From positions 1 to 9,134 of the forward strand of contig JAPJPE010000047.1 in assembly GCA_030825825.1 (NCBI GenBank): a stretch of DNA of 9,134 nt. Direction: 5' to 3'. Each line of letters begins with the position of its first letter. Position 1 is the first letter of the stretch. Of this stretch, positions 1-6,268 are shown one piece after another. The position numbers were made by a program, and so were the translations under genes. This DNA is from Streptococcus sp. GTDB lineage: Bacteria > Bacillota > Bacilli > Lactobacillales > Streptococcaceae. The notes under the pieces were generated by a model, which did not search any database, was not told the DNA's origin, and saw nothing but the letters and a program-made list of their open reading frames with translations.

Positions 1-1096
1 GGTGTTTGACTTCCACATGGACGGATTGAACGCCATCTGTAGCATCGCGTTTCAAAGCAGCAGGCACTCCAGTTGTTTGGAAGTCTTCAAAGATATTCCA
101 GCTTGGTTCAATGGCATCCAAGCTGACATATTCCATCATATTGGCAAAGCTTTCATTCAACCAGAGATCATCCCACCATTTCATGGTCACGAGGTTTCCG
201 AACCATTGGTGAGCCAATTCGTGAGCCACCACCAAGGCTACTGTTTGACGGCTTTGGGCCGTAGAGTTTTCATCTACTAGAAGGTAGACTTCACGGTAGG
301 TTACCAAGCCCCAGTTTTCCATCGCTCCTGAAGAGAAGTCTGGAAGGGCGATATGAAGGGATTGAGGGATTGGATACTTCACGCCATAGTAGTCTTCATA
401 AAATTCAATAGCACGTACGGCAATATCCAATGAGAAGTCCAAGTTTTCTAATGGGTGAGCTTTGGTAGAGTAGACACCGACTAGGGTTCCATTCTTGGTC
501 TTAGCTGTCACTCCTTGAAGATCTCCAGCAGCAAAGGCCAAGAGATAAGAAGACATCCGTGGAGTCGTATCAAACTTCCAAATTCCTGTTTCTTTGCGGT
601 TTTCCACATCGATTTCAGGCATATTTGAAAGGGCGATTTCACCTTCTTCTTGGTCAAATTTCAAAGAAAGATCGAAAGTTGCTTTGGCTTCAGGCTCGTC
701 CACACTTGGAAAAGCTTCACGCGCAAAATGGCTCTCAAACTGGGTAGAGAGGACTTCCTTCTTCACGCCATCAATGCTGTAGTAAGATGGGTAAATCCCA
801 GTCATATTGTCAGTGATCTTACCAGAATAGGTCAGAGTAACTGTCACTTGACCTGTGCCTTCCAATTCAACATAAACTGCTTCATTGGCATCATCCACCG
901 TAAATGGACGGGCTTGACCGGCTACTTCTACTGTTTCAATGGTCAAATCTTTTTGGTGAAGCGAGATCTTTTCCGCCTTGGCTTGACCTGTGATCACCAC
1001 ACGACCGCTAAAGGTCTTGGTTTTACGACTTAAATCCAAAAACACTTCATAATGTTCTGGAACGAATGTTTCTACAAAATGTGCAACTGCTTGCAT
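1..1096 (-). CDS. pepN: Aminopeptidase N, M1 family zinc metallopeptidase (partial, N-terminal 365 residues)
   Basis: Cytoplasmic zinc aminopeptidase that removes N-terminal residues from peptides, part of amino-acid supply from imported oligopeptides. The reading frame enters from the left edge; 365 codons are visible, and lactic-acid-bacterial PepN is usually about 845 residues, so the C-terminal half is missing because of the window, not because of damage. Seen directly: an N-terminal beta-rich domain with FESHFAREAFPSVDEP near residues 120-135, the substrate-binding GAMEN motif at 257-261, the zinc site HELAH at 292-296 and the third ligand Glu315 in WLNE, giving the HExxH-x18-E spacing typical of M1 enzymes. 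The ATG is preceded by AAGGAGG with a 5-nt spacer, an excellent ribosome binding site. It has its own promoter after the pst terminator. From memory, streptococci such as S. mutans carry pepN between phoU and ciaRH, so ciaRH may lie to the left; that is inference. Family call very secure. Confidence 0.97.
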   Translation of the reverse strand, partial: MQAVAHFVETFVPEHYEVFLDLSRKTKTFSGRVVITGQAKAEKISLHQKDLTIETVEVAGQARPFTVDDANEAVYVELEGTGQVTVTLTYSGKITDNMTGIYPSYYSIDGVKKEVLSTQFESHFAREAFPSVDEPEAKATFDLSLKFDQEEGEIALSNMPEIDVENRKETGIWKFDTTPRMSSYLLAFAAGDLQGVTAKTKNGTLVGVYSTKAHPLENLDFSLDIAVRAIEFYEDYYGVKYPIPQSLHIALPDFSSGAMENWGLVTYREVYLLVDENSTAQSRQTVALVVAHELAHQWFGNLVTMKWWDDLWLNESFANMMEYVSLDAIEPSWNIFEDFQTTGVPAALKRDATDGVQSVHVEVKH

Positions 1097-1120
1097 AATT
1101 TCCTCCTTTAAATGTTTCAC

Positions 1121-1138
1121 GCTTTTCCAATCAAAAGC
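1121..1138 (-). other. Small hairpin in the pepN leader
   Basis: A perfect 6-bp inverted repeat (GCTTTT and AAAAGC) with a 6-nt loop lies between the predicted pepN transcription start (about 1144) and the ribosome binding site at 1101-1108. It is not followed by a U-tract, so it is not a terminator. It may stabilise the leader or be chance in A/T-rich sequence. Confidence 0.4.
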
Positions 1139-1150
1139 CCTAATAAAACT

Positions 1151-1179
1151 ATTTTATCACAAAGTTGGGATAAAAGAAA
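1151..1179 (-). promoter_or_regulatory. pepN promoter with extended -10
   Basis: On the minus strand 1161-1151 reads TGTGATAAAAT, a TRTGn extended -10 followed by TAAAAT (5/6 to consensus). The -35 at the 17-nt position (1179-1174, TTTCTT) is poor, as is common for extended -10 promoters. Predicted start is near 1144, giving a leader of about 48 nt. The -35 area lies in the U-tract of the preceding operon's terminator. Confidence 0.65.
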
Positions 1180-1202
1180 AGACAAGCATGACAATGCCTG
1201 TC
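1171..1202 (-). terminator. Intrinsic terminator of the pst-phoU operon
   Basis: On the minus strand GACAGGCAT (1202-1194) pairs with ATGCTTGTC (1189-1181) across a 4-nt loop. This gives nine pairs, one of them G-U, directly followed by TTTTCTTTTA. It begins 24 nt after the phoU stop codon. There is no matching A-tract on the other side, so it acts in the phoU direction only. Confidence 0.88.
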
Positions 1203-1226
1203 TGAGATCGAAAAGACTCCAAGATC

Positions 1227-1880
1227 TTACATTTCGATAATTTTACCTGTTTCAAAGTAAACTACCCATTCACAGATATTTTTTGCATAATCTCCGATGC
1301 GTTCCAAGAAGTTGATCACCTGGAAATAATCACGACCCGTCACGATGGACTCTGGATTTTTCCGAATTTCTTCTGTTGCTAATTCTTGGATGCTATCGAA
1401 GTAATGGTTGATGACTTCATCTCGTGAAGCAACTTCATAGGCCAAATCCACATCGCCTTTGAGGTAAACATCTAGTGTCGCTTCGACAAAATCTTTGACT
1501 TCACGGCCCATCTTGCTGATTTCTTCCTCAACAGATTGGATACGGACTTCCCCTTTCATGCGAATCGTTGCCTTGGCAATCGATACTGCGTGGTCACCCA
1601 TCCGCTCTAAGTCAGAGACCGCTTTTAAGACAGTCATCACGACACGAAGGTCTTGTGAAACGGGCTGTTGAAGGGCAATAATCTCAAAGGATTTGCGCTC
1701 TAACTTCACTTCGTAGTCGTTGATCTCCGCATCATCTTCGATAACTTGGCGGGCCAATTCACGGTCATGGGTAACGAAAGCGCGGACCGTACGGTTGATC
1801 TGACTCAACACTTCATTTCCCATTGCATAAAACTGGTTATGCAACTTCTCTAAATCTTCTTCAAATTGAACTCGTAACAT
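1227..1880 (-). CDS. phoU: Phosphate transport system regulatory protein PhoU
   Basis: PhoU is a cytoplasmic all-helical protein that dampens Pst activity and phosphate signalling when phosphate is plentiful. At 217 residues it has the normal length, and it shows the two repeats of the family, each with a metal-binding E/DxxxD-type segment: DLERMGDHA at 90-98 and FLERIGDYA at 191-199. In the second repeat Tyr replaces the His seen in the first. It is the last gene of the operon, starting 12 nt after the pstB2 stop with a weak AGGAAG ribosome binding site, and it is followed by a strong terminator. In S. pneumoniae there are, to my knowledge, two PhoU proteins with two Pst systems; this gene order resembles the one without an adjacent two-component system. 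No PhoR/PhoP-type pair is in the window. Identification is very secure; which regulator it signals to is not visible. Confidence 0.96.
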   Translation of the reverse strand: MLRVQFEEDLEKLHNQFYAMGNEVLSQINRTVRAFVTHDRELARQVIEDDAEINDYEVKLERKSFEIIALQQPVSQDLRVVMTVLKAVSDLERMGDHAVSIAKATIRMKGEVRIQSVEEEISKMGREVKDFVEATLDVYLKGDVDLAYEVASRDEVINHYFDSIQELATEEIRKNPESIVTGRDYFQVINFLERIGDYAKNICEWVVYFETGKIIEM

Positions 1881-1892
1881 TTTATTTTCTTC

Positions 1893-2651
1893 CTATCCAA
1901 ATTTACCAGAGACATAGTCTTCTGTTTCTTTCTTAGCTGGGTTCAAGAACATTTCATTGGTGTCATTGTACTCAATCAAATCGCCATCCAAGAAAAAGGC
2001 TGTTTTATCAGAAATCCGACTCGCTTGCTGCATGGAGCGTGTCACCAAGAGCATGGTGTAGCGGTCTTTTAGTCCATATAAGGTTTCTTCAATCTTACCA
2101 GCTGAAATCGGGTCCAGCGCTGAAGTTGGTTCATCCAAAAGAATAATCTTTGGACTGGTCGCAAGAACCCGCGCCACACAGACCCGCTGCTGCTGACCAC
2201 CGGAAAGTCCGATAGCTGAATCATGCAGTCGATCCTTGACTTCATCCCAGATGGAAGCGCGTTTCAATGAGGTTTCAACTGCTTCATCTAAGACAGCCTT
2301 ATCCTTGACACCATTAATCATCAACCCATAAGTCACATTATCATAAATGGACATTGGAAAGGGATTGGGCTGTTGGAAGACCATTCCGATTTCCTTACGC
2401 AATTCGACCGTATCGGTCCGTGGTCCGTAGATATTGTGACCGTTGTAGAGGACGGTCCCTGTGGTGGTGACCTCATGATTAAGGTCCCCCATGCGGTTAA
2501 TGGCTTTTAAAAGGGTAGATTTCCCTGATCCTGAAGGACCAATCAAGGCTGTAATCTCCTTTGGAGCAAAATCCAAAGAGACACTATTCAAAGCCTTCTT
2601 TTTATTGTAATAAACCGACAAGTCCTTGACTTGCAAAATTGGTTCTGTCAT
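1893..2651 (-). CDS. pstB2: Phosphate ABC transporter ATP-binding protein PstB (second copy)
   Basis: One of two ATPases that power phosphate import through PstC/PstA, working on the cytoplasmic membrane face. In 252 residues it shows Walker A GPSGSGKST at 38-46, the Q-loop in VFQQPNPF (91-98), the signature LSGGQQQR at 149-156, Walker B IILLDE at 169-174 with catalytic Glu174, and the D-loop SALD at 177-180. The C-terminal ETEDYVSGKFG is typical of PstB. The switch (H-loop) residue is Arg205 (codon CGC at 2039-2037, VTRSMQQA) where PstB proteins normally carry His; the neighbouring copy keeps it. From memory, streptococcal second PstB copies often share this Arg, so it looks like a fixed feature, not a sequencing error. 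It starts with ATG after AAGGA at 8 nt, 29 nt downstream of pstB1. The two copies are clearly diverged, so this is an old duplication. Confidence 0.97.
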   Translation of the reverse strand: MTEPILQVKDLSVYYNKKKALNSVSLDFAPKEITALIGPSGSGKSTLLKAINRMGDLNHEVTTTGTVLYNGHNIYGPRTDTVELRKEIGMVFQQPNPFPMSIYDNVTYGLMINGVKDKAVLDEAVETSLKRASIWDEVKDRLHDSAIGLSGGQQQRVCVARVLATSPKIILLDEPTSALDPISAGKIEETLYGLKDRYTMLLVTRSMQQASRISDKTAFFLDGDLIEYNDTNEMFLNPAKKETEDYVSGKFG

Positions 2652-2680
2652 TCTATTTTCCTTTTTGTTGTCATATTACT

Positions 2681-3484
2681 TTATCCAAAGTGACCCGATA
2701 CATAATCGTTGGTCGATTGCAATTTCGCATTTTGGAAAATATTCGAAGTCTTATCGTACTCGATGAGGTTTCCAAGGTAGAAGAAACCAGTATAATCACT
2801 AGCACGGGCTGCTTGTTGCATGCTGTGGGTCACGATGACAATAGTATAATCCTTCTTCAACTCAAGCATGGTTTCTTCTAATTGCGCTGTCGCAATCGGA
2901 TCAAGCGCTGAAGCTGGCTCATCCATGAGTAAGATATCTGGCTTCACAGAGATGGCCCGTGCGATACAGAGCCGTTGCTGTTGGCCACCTGAAAGTGTCA
3001 GAGCTGATTTGTGAAGATCATCCTTGACCTGATCCCATAGAGCTGCCTGTTTCAAAGAAGTTTCGACCAATTCGTCCAAGACCTTCTTGTCTTTCACACC
3101 AGCACGTTCATGCGGGAAGGTGATATTTTTGTATATTGATTTGGCAAAAGGATTGGGCCGTTGGAAAACCATCCCGATGTGCTTGCGCATTTCATAGACA
3201 TTGATATCTGGACGGTTAACATCGATTCCTTCATACCAAATTTCACCCGTAACACGCGCAATATCGATGGTATCATTCATCCGGTTCAAACTACGAAGGT
3301 AGGTTGATTTCCCAGATCCTGAAGGACCGATCAAGGCTGTAATCTTATTCTTTTCAAACTGCATGTCGACGCCTTTAATGGACTCGTTCGTTCCATAATA
3401 GACATGCAAATCTTTAGTCGATAGGACCACCTTTTCTTCAGGAAAAGTAATGATGTGTCTCTCATCCCAATTGTATTTTGACAT
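2681..3484 (-). CDS. pstB1: Phosphate ABC transporter ATP-binding protein PstB (first copy)
   Basis: ATPase subunit of the phosphate importer. It has 267 residues, longer than the second copy mainly through an N-terminal extension of roughly 15 residues (MSKYNWDERHIITF). All catalytic elements are intact: Walker A GPSGSGKST 53-61, Q-loop Gln108 in VFQRPNPF, signature LSGGQQQR 164-171, Walker B ILLMDE 184-189, D-loop SALD 192-195 and switch His220 in VTHSMQQA. The ATG is preceded by AAAGGAG, which overlaps the pstA stop codon (TAAAGGAG), so translation is probably coupled; the gap is 10 nt. Because it keeps the His that the other copy lacks, a mixed PstB1-PstB2 dimer with one standard and one altered ATP site is a reasonable inference, as is two alternative homodimers. 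Family assignment is certain; the division of labour is not visible. Confidence 0.97.
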   Translation of the reverse strand: MSKYNWDERHIITFPEEKVVLSTKDLHVYYGTNESIKGVDMQFEKNKITALIGPSGSGKSTYLRSLNRMNDTIDIARVTGEIWYEGIDVNRPDINVYEMRKHIGMVFQRPNPFAKSIYKNITFPHERAGVKDKKVLDELVETSLKQAALWDQVKDDLHKSALTLSGGQQQRLCIARAISVKPDILLMDEPASALDPIATAQLEETMLELKKDYTIVIVTHSMQQAARASDYTGFFYLGNLIEYDKTSNIFQNAKLQSTNDYVSGHFG

Positions 3485-3494
3485 TTCTTCTCCT

Positions 3495-4379
3495 TTAAGC
3501 AGATGTTAGTTTTTTATGGAGGTAACTTCCGAGTTTGCGGGCTCCAAAGTTAAAGATCAAGATAAAGATTAAAAGAACGGCGGCAGAACCGGCTGAAACT
3601 TCGATCGAGTCTGGAATGGTTCCTTCACTGTTGACCTTCCAGATATGGACAGCCAAGGTTTCAGCCTGACGGAAGATCGAAATCGGACTGGTCACACTAA
3701 AGACATTCCAGTTTGACCAATCAAGGGCTGGAGCCGATTGACCTGCAGTATAGATCAAGGCAGCAGCTTCCCCAAAGATCCGTCCAGAGGCCAAGACGAC
3801 CCCAGTGATAATACTTGGAAGAGCTTCTGGTACCACGACATGAATCACAGTTTCCCAGCGAGACAAGCCCAGAGCTAGACCTGCTTCGCGCTGTGTATGG
3901 TGGACGTGCTGCAAGCTATCTTCGATATTGCGGGTCATCTGTGGCAGGTTAAAGACGGTCAAGGCCAAGGCCCCTGAAATGATCGAAAATCCGTATTTGA
4001 ACTGGACAACGAAAACCAAGTAACCAAAGAGACCTACAACGACAGATGGCAAAGAAGACAAGATTTCAATACAGGTACGAACCAAATTGGTCAAGCGACC
4101 TTTTTTAGCATACTCAGAGAGGTAAATCCCAGCTCCAAGAGAAAGTGGGAAGGAAATCACCAAGGTAATGACCAAGAGGAAAAACGAATTATACAATTGA
4201 ATTCCGATCCCTCCTCCTGCTTGGTAAGAAGAAGATTTCCCAGTCAAGAAGTGCCAAGATACATGGGGCAAGCCACGGACCAAGATATAAAGGATCAATG
4301 AGGCAAGAATCGCAACGATGATCCCTGAAATAGCATACAGCACTCCTGTGGCAATTTTATCCATTCGTTTAGCGTGCAT
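3495..4379 (-). CDS. pstA: Phosphate ABC transporter permease PstA
   Basis: One of two membrane permeases that form the phosphate channel with PstC. Length is 294 residues with about six hydrophobic spans (roughly 15-35, 63-88, 107-127, 130-146, 187-210 and 264-284). The cytoplasmic coupling loop that contacts the ATPase is seen as EAGLALGLSRWETVIHVVVP at 165-184, followed by the PstA-type run GVVLASGRIFGEAAALIYTAG split by residue 200. The start ATG lies inside the last codons of pstC (11-nt overlap), with AGAAG just upstream, so translation is likely coupled and stoichiometric with PstC. A second in-frame ATG at residue 6 has no ribosome binding site and is less likely. pstB1 follows after 10 nt. 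Confident on family and on subunit, because the PstC/PstA order matches the usual operon. Confidence 0.96.
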   Translation of the reverse strand: MHAKRMDKIATGVLYAISGIIVAILASLILYILVRGLPHVSWHFLTGKSSSYQAGGGIGIQLYNSFFLLVITLVISFPLSLGAGIYLSEYAKKGRLTNLVRTCIEILSSLPSVVVGLFGYLVFVVQFKYGFSIISGALALTVFNLPQMTRNIEDSLQHVHHTQREAGLALGLSRWETVIHVVVPEALPSIITGVVLASGRIFGEAAALIYTAGQSAPALDWSNWNVFSVTSPISIFRQAETLAVHIWKVNSEGTIPDSIEVSAGSAAVLLIFILIFNFGARKLGSYLHKKLTSA

Positions 4380-5280
4380 AGTTCTTCTTACCTCTTTCTT
4401 TCGTAATCAGTTTAATCACACTGTTAAAGGCAAGACTCATGAGGAGCAATACCAAGGCGAGTGACCAAAGAACATTGTTATTGACCGTACCCATGACGGT
4501 ATTTCCGATTCCCATGGTCAAAATAGAGGTGAGGGTGGAAGCTGGTGTTGTGAGCGAGGTTGGTACCACTGCCGAGTTTCCGACCACCATCTGGATAGCC
4601 AAGGCTTCCCCGAAGGCACGCGCCATACCAAAGACAACCGCTGTAAAGATTCCAGAGCGGGCTGCCTTGAGCGTGACATGCCAAATGGTTTGCCAGCGGG
4701 TCGCACCCATGGCCATACTAGCTTCCCGGTAATGACGGGGCACAGCTCGGAGGCTATCGGTCGTCATAAAGGTGACAGTTGGCAGGATCATAACAAAGAG
4801 GACAAAGACCCCTGAGAGAATCCCAAAACCAGTCCCTCCAAAGAGACTACGCGTAAATGGGACGACCACTTGAAGGCCAATGAATCCGTAAACAACTGAA
4901 GGAATCCCCACCAAAAGCTCAATCGCTGGTTGCAAGAAACGAGCTCCTTTTGGGGAGACTTCTGTCATGAAAACTGCTGCACCAATGGCAAACGGCGTTG
5001 CCAAGAGGGCAGAAAGCAAGGTTACAATAAAGGAACCTAGAATCATTGGTAGGGCTCCGAATTCCTTTGCAGCAGGATTCCAAGAGCTCCCAAATAGAAA
5101 ACTAAAGATATTGACTTTATTGACAAAGAAAGTCGATAAACCTTTTTGGGCCACGAAAATCAAAATCATGGCAACGACCACGACAATCAAACTCATGCAT
5201 AGAAAAGTAATGGTTTTCCCAAATTTTTCTAGGCGGGAGTTTTTTGATTTCGTCAGCATTTTTTTTGCTACTTCGTTCAT
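4369..5280 (-). CDS. pstC: Phosphate ABC transporter permease PstC
   Basis: Membrane permease partner of PstA. In 303 residues it has an N-terminal cytoplasmic tail rich in Lys, about six membrane spans (roughly 23-45, 78-107, 118-140, 152-172, 209-232 and 270-290) and the coupling loop EASMAMGATRWQTIWHVTLK at 186-205, followed by the family run FGMARAFGEALAIQMVVGN (217-235). It starts 16 nt after the pstS stop. The upstream sequence TTAGGTAAAAA gives only a weak ribosome binding site, and an alternative ATG at residue 8 follows a run of eight A bases, so the exact start is moderately uncertain. No hairpin lies between pstS and pstC that would set a different level of PstS, unlike many binding-protein operons. 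Overlap with pstA at the 3' end implies coupled translation. Confidence 0.96.
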   Translation of the reverse strand: MNEVAKKMLTKSKNSRLEKFGKTITFLCMSLIVVVVAMILIFVAQKGLSTFFVNKVNIFSFLFGSSWNPAAKEFGALPMILGSFIVTLLSALLATPFAIGAAVFMTEVSPKGARFLQPAIELLVGIPSVVYGFIGLQVVVPFTRSLFGGTGFGILSGVFVLFVMILPTVTFMTTDSLRAVPRHYREASMAMGATRWQTIWHVTLKAARSGIFTAVVFGMARAFGEALAIQMVVGNSAVVPTSLTTPASTLTSILTMGIGNTVMGTVNNNVLWSLALVLLLMSLAFNSVIKLITKERGKKNYAR

Positions 5281-5296
5281 TTTTTACCTAATTCTT

Positions 5297-6163
5297 TTAT
5301 TTTTTTGTCACATTCCCTTTTAAATCACGGGTGACTTTCATGTCATTGATCGGGATATAACCCATCTTGCCAACAACTTTTTGCTGAACCTCATCGGTCA
5401 TCATGTAGTCAATGAATTTTTTAGATAACTCATTGGGTTTTCCCTTAGTATACATGTGTTCGTAGGACCAGATTGGCCAGTTATTGTTGACGACATTGGC
5501 TTTGGTTGGTTGATAGCCATTGAGCTTCATTGTTTTGACACTGCTGTCCAAGTAGGTAAAGGCAAGATAAGAGATGGCTCCTGGCGTTTGAGAAACAATA
5601 TTTTTCACCATTCCGTTTGAGTCTTGCTCTTGGGCCTGCTTGGGTTGTTTGCCATCCATGATAATGGCATCAAAGACAGCTCGGCTACCAGAACCAACCG
5701 CCCGGTTCACAATCGTGATTTCAAGATCTGGACCTCCCAATTGCTTCCAGTTGGTATATTCACCCGTAAAGATCTTTCGCAATTGCTCAGTTGTCAAATT
5801 GTCGATTGAAATATTTTTATTAGCAATGATGGCTGTCCCTGCTACGGCTACCTGATGGTCGACCAGACTAGAGGCATCAATCCCAGATTTTTCCTCCGCA
5901 AACAAGTCACTATTTCCGATGTCCACAGCGCCTGATTGAACTTGTGAAAGTCCTGTACCAGAACCTCCTCCTTGTACATTCACAATCTTACCAGGATGTT
6001 CTTCAATGTAGCGATCTACCACTCCTTCAACCAAGGGTTGCAAGGCAGTGGATCCAACAGCAGTGATGGATTCTCCGCGATTGATCCAAGAAGCACAAGC
6101 AGATAAACTTCCTGCTAATGCAATCGTCGCTAGTCCTAGGATCAGCTTTTTAGACTTTTTCAA
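5297..6163 (-). CDS. pstS: Phosphate-binding lipoprotein PstS
   Basis: Surface-anchored substrate-binding protein that captures phosphate and delivers it to PstC/PstA. A lipoprotein signal peptide is clear: basic MKKSKK, hydrophobic segment to residue 20 and the lipobox LSAC with lipidated Cys23. Phosphate-binding segments of the PstS fold are visible: AVGSTALQPL at 35-44, GGGSGTGLSQ at 65-74, GAVDIGNSD at 78-86 and NRAVGSGSRAVFD at 153-165. Length 288 residues is normal. The start is TTG (6163-6161), placed 7 nt after AAGGAG; the only nearby ATG (6168-6166) is out of frame, sits 2 nt from that site and stops after two codons, so TTG is the natural start. It is the first gene of the operon, with its own promoter about 70 nt upstream. 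Expression is expected to rise on phosphate limitation from family knowledge, but no proven regulator box is visible. Confidence 0.97.
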   Translation of the reverse strand: MKKSKKLILGLATIALAGSLSACASWINRGESITAVGSTALQPLVEGVVDRYIEEHPGKIVNVQGGGSGTGLSQVQSGAVDIGNSDLFAEEKSGIDASSLVDHQVAVAGTAIIANKNISIDNLTTEQLRKIFTGEYTNWKQLGGPDLEITIVNRAVGSGSRAVFDAIIMDGKQPKQAQEQDSNGMVKNIVSQTPGAISYLAFTYLDSSVKTMKLNGYQPTKANVVNNNWPIWSYEHMYTKGKPNELSKKFIDYMMTDEVQQKVVGKMGYIPINDMKVTRDLKGNVTKK

Positions 6164-6176
6164 ATCATGTCTCCTT
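6161..6176 (-). promoter_or_regulatory. pstS ribosome binding site and TTG start with overlapping ATG mini-frame
   Basis: The minus strand reads AAGGAGACATGATTTGAAA. AAGGAG (6176-6171) is 7 nt from TTG. An ATG (6168-6166) opens a frame ATG-ATT-TGA whose stop shares two bases with the TTG start. The arrangement fixes the TTG as the start of the lipoprotein and may lower its initiation rate. Confidence 0.75.
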
Positions 6177-6180
6177 GATA

Positions 6181-6194
6181 TTCACTATTTCACT
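6181..6194 (-). repeat. Tandem AGTGAA repeat just upstream of the pstS ribosome binding site
   Basis: Minus strand AGTGAAATAGTGAA: two copies of AGTGAA start 8 bp apart. A related TAGTGGAA lies at 6238-6231, next to the -10. They could be half-sites for a regulator or chance; no known streptococcal box is matched with confidence. Confidence 0.4.
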
Positions 6195-6207
6195 TATGAT
6201 TTTGACA

Positions 6208-6226
6208 AGTTTTTTTCAAAAAAACT
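6208..6226 (-). repeat. A/T inverted repeat in the pst leader
   Basis: Minus strand AGTTTTTTTGAAAAAAACT is a perfect 9-bp inverted repeat around one G, just downstream of the predicted transcription start. The loop is too small for a stable hairpin, so a protein-binding dyad is more natural than an RNA fold. It matches about 10 of 15 positions of the CodY consensus AATTTTCWGAAAATT, which is weak support. Confidence 0.5.
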
Positions 6227-6234
6227 GTACTTCC

Positions 6235-6263
6235 ACTATATCATAGAACGGGTTCTTTGCCCA
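6235..6263 (-). promoter_or_regulatory. pst operon promoter
   Basis: Minus strand TATGATATAGT (6245-6235) is a TRTGn extended -10 with hexamer TATAGT. At 17 bp upstream TGGGCA (6263-6258) matches 4 of 6 -35 positions. Predicted start is near 6228, leaving a leader of about 65 nt that contains the inverted repeat and the tandem repeat. The -10 hexamer lies about 30 nt after the stop codon of the upstream methyltransferase gene. Confidence 0.65.
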
Positions 6264-6268
6264 GCATT

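Noticed and set aside
650..1033. Plus-strand open frame of 127 codons
   Set aside because: It lies antisense to pepN, whose minus-strand frame carries the full M1 motifs; the plus-strand translation shows no family features.
1893..3484. Tandem pstB as an assembly duplication
   Set aside because: The two proteins differ in length, N-terminus, switch residue and many other positions; this is an old paralogue pair, known in streptococci.
5281..5306. Possible attenuator or processing hairpin between pstS and pstC
   Set aside because: The 16-nt gap and flanks contain only A-runs on the minus strand and no inverted repeat.
4967..5323. Plus-strand open frame of 118 codons
   Set aside because: It is antisense to pstC and the pstS end; its composition mirrors the complement of membrane-protein codons and it has no ribosome binding site.
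6203..6208. TTGTCA as a -35 for a second pst promoter
   Set aside because: The hexamer at 17 bp is GTGAAT (3/6) and would place the start inside the pstS ribosome binding site.
6208..6260. Intrinsic terminator for the methyltransferase gene
   Set aside because: Candidate stems are short and A/T-rich (CTAT-GAT-ATAG), 10 or more nt before the T-run; the better explanation is an extended -10 promoter in the same place.
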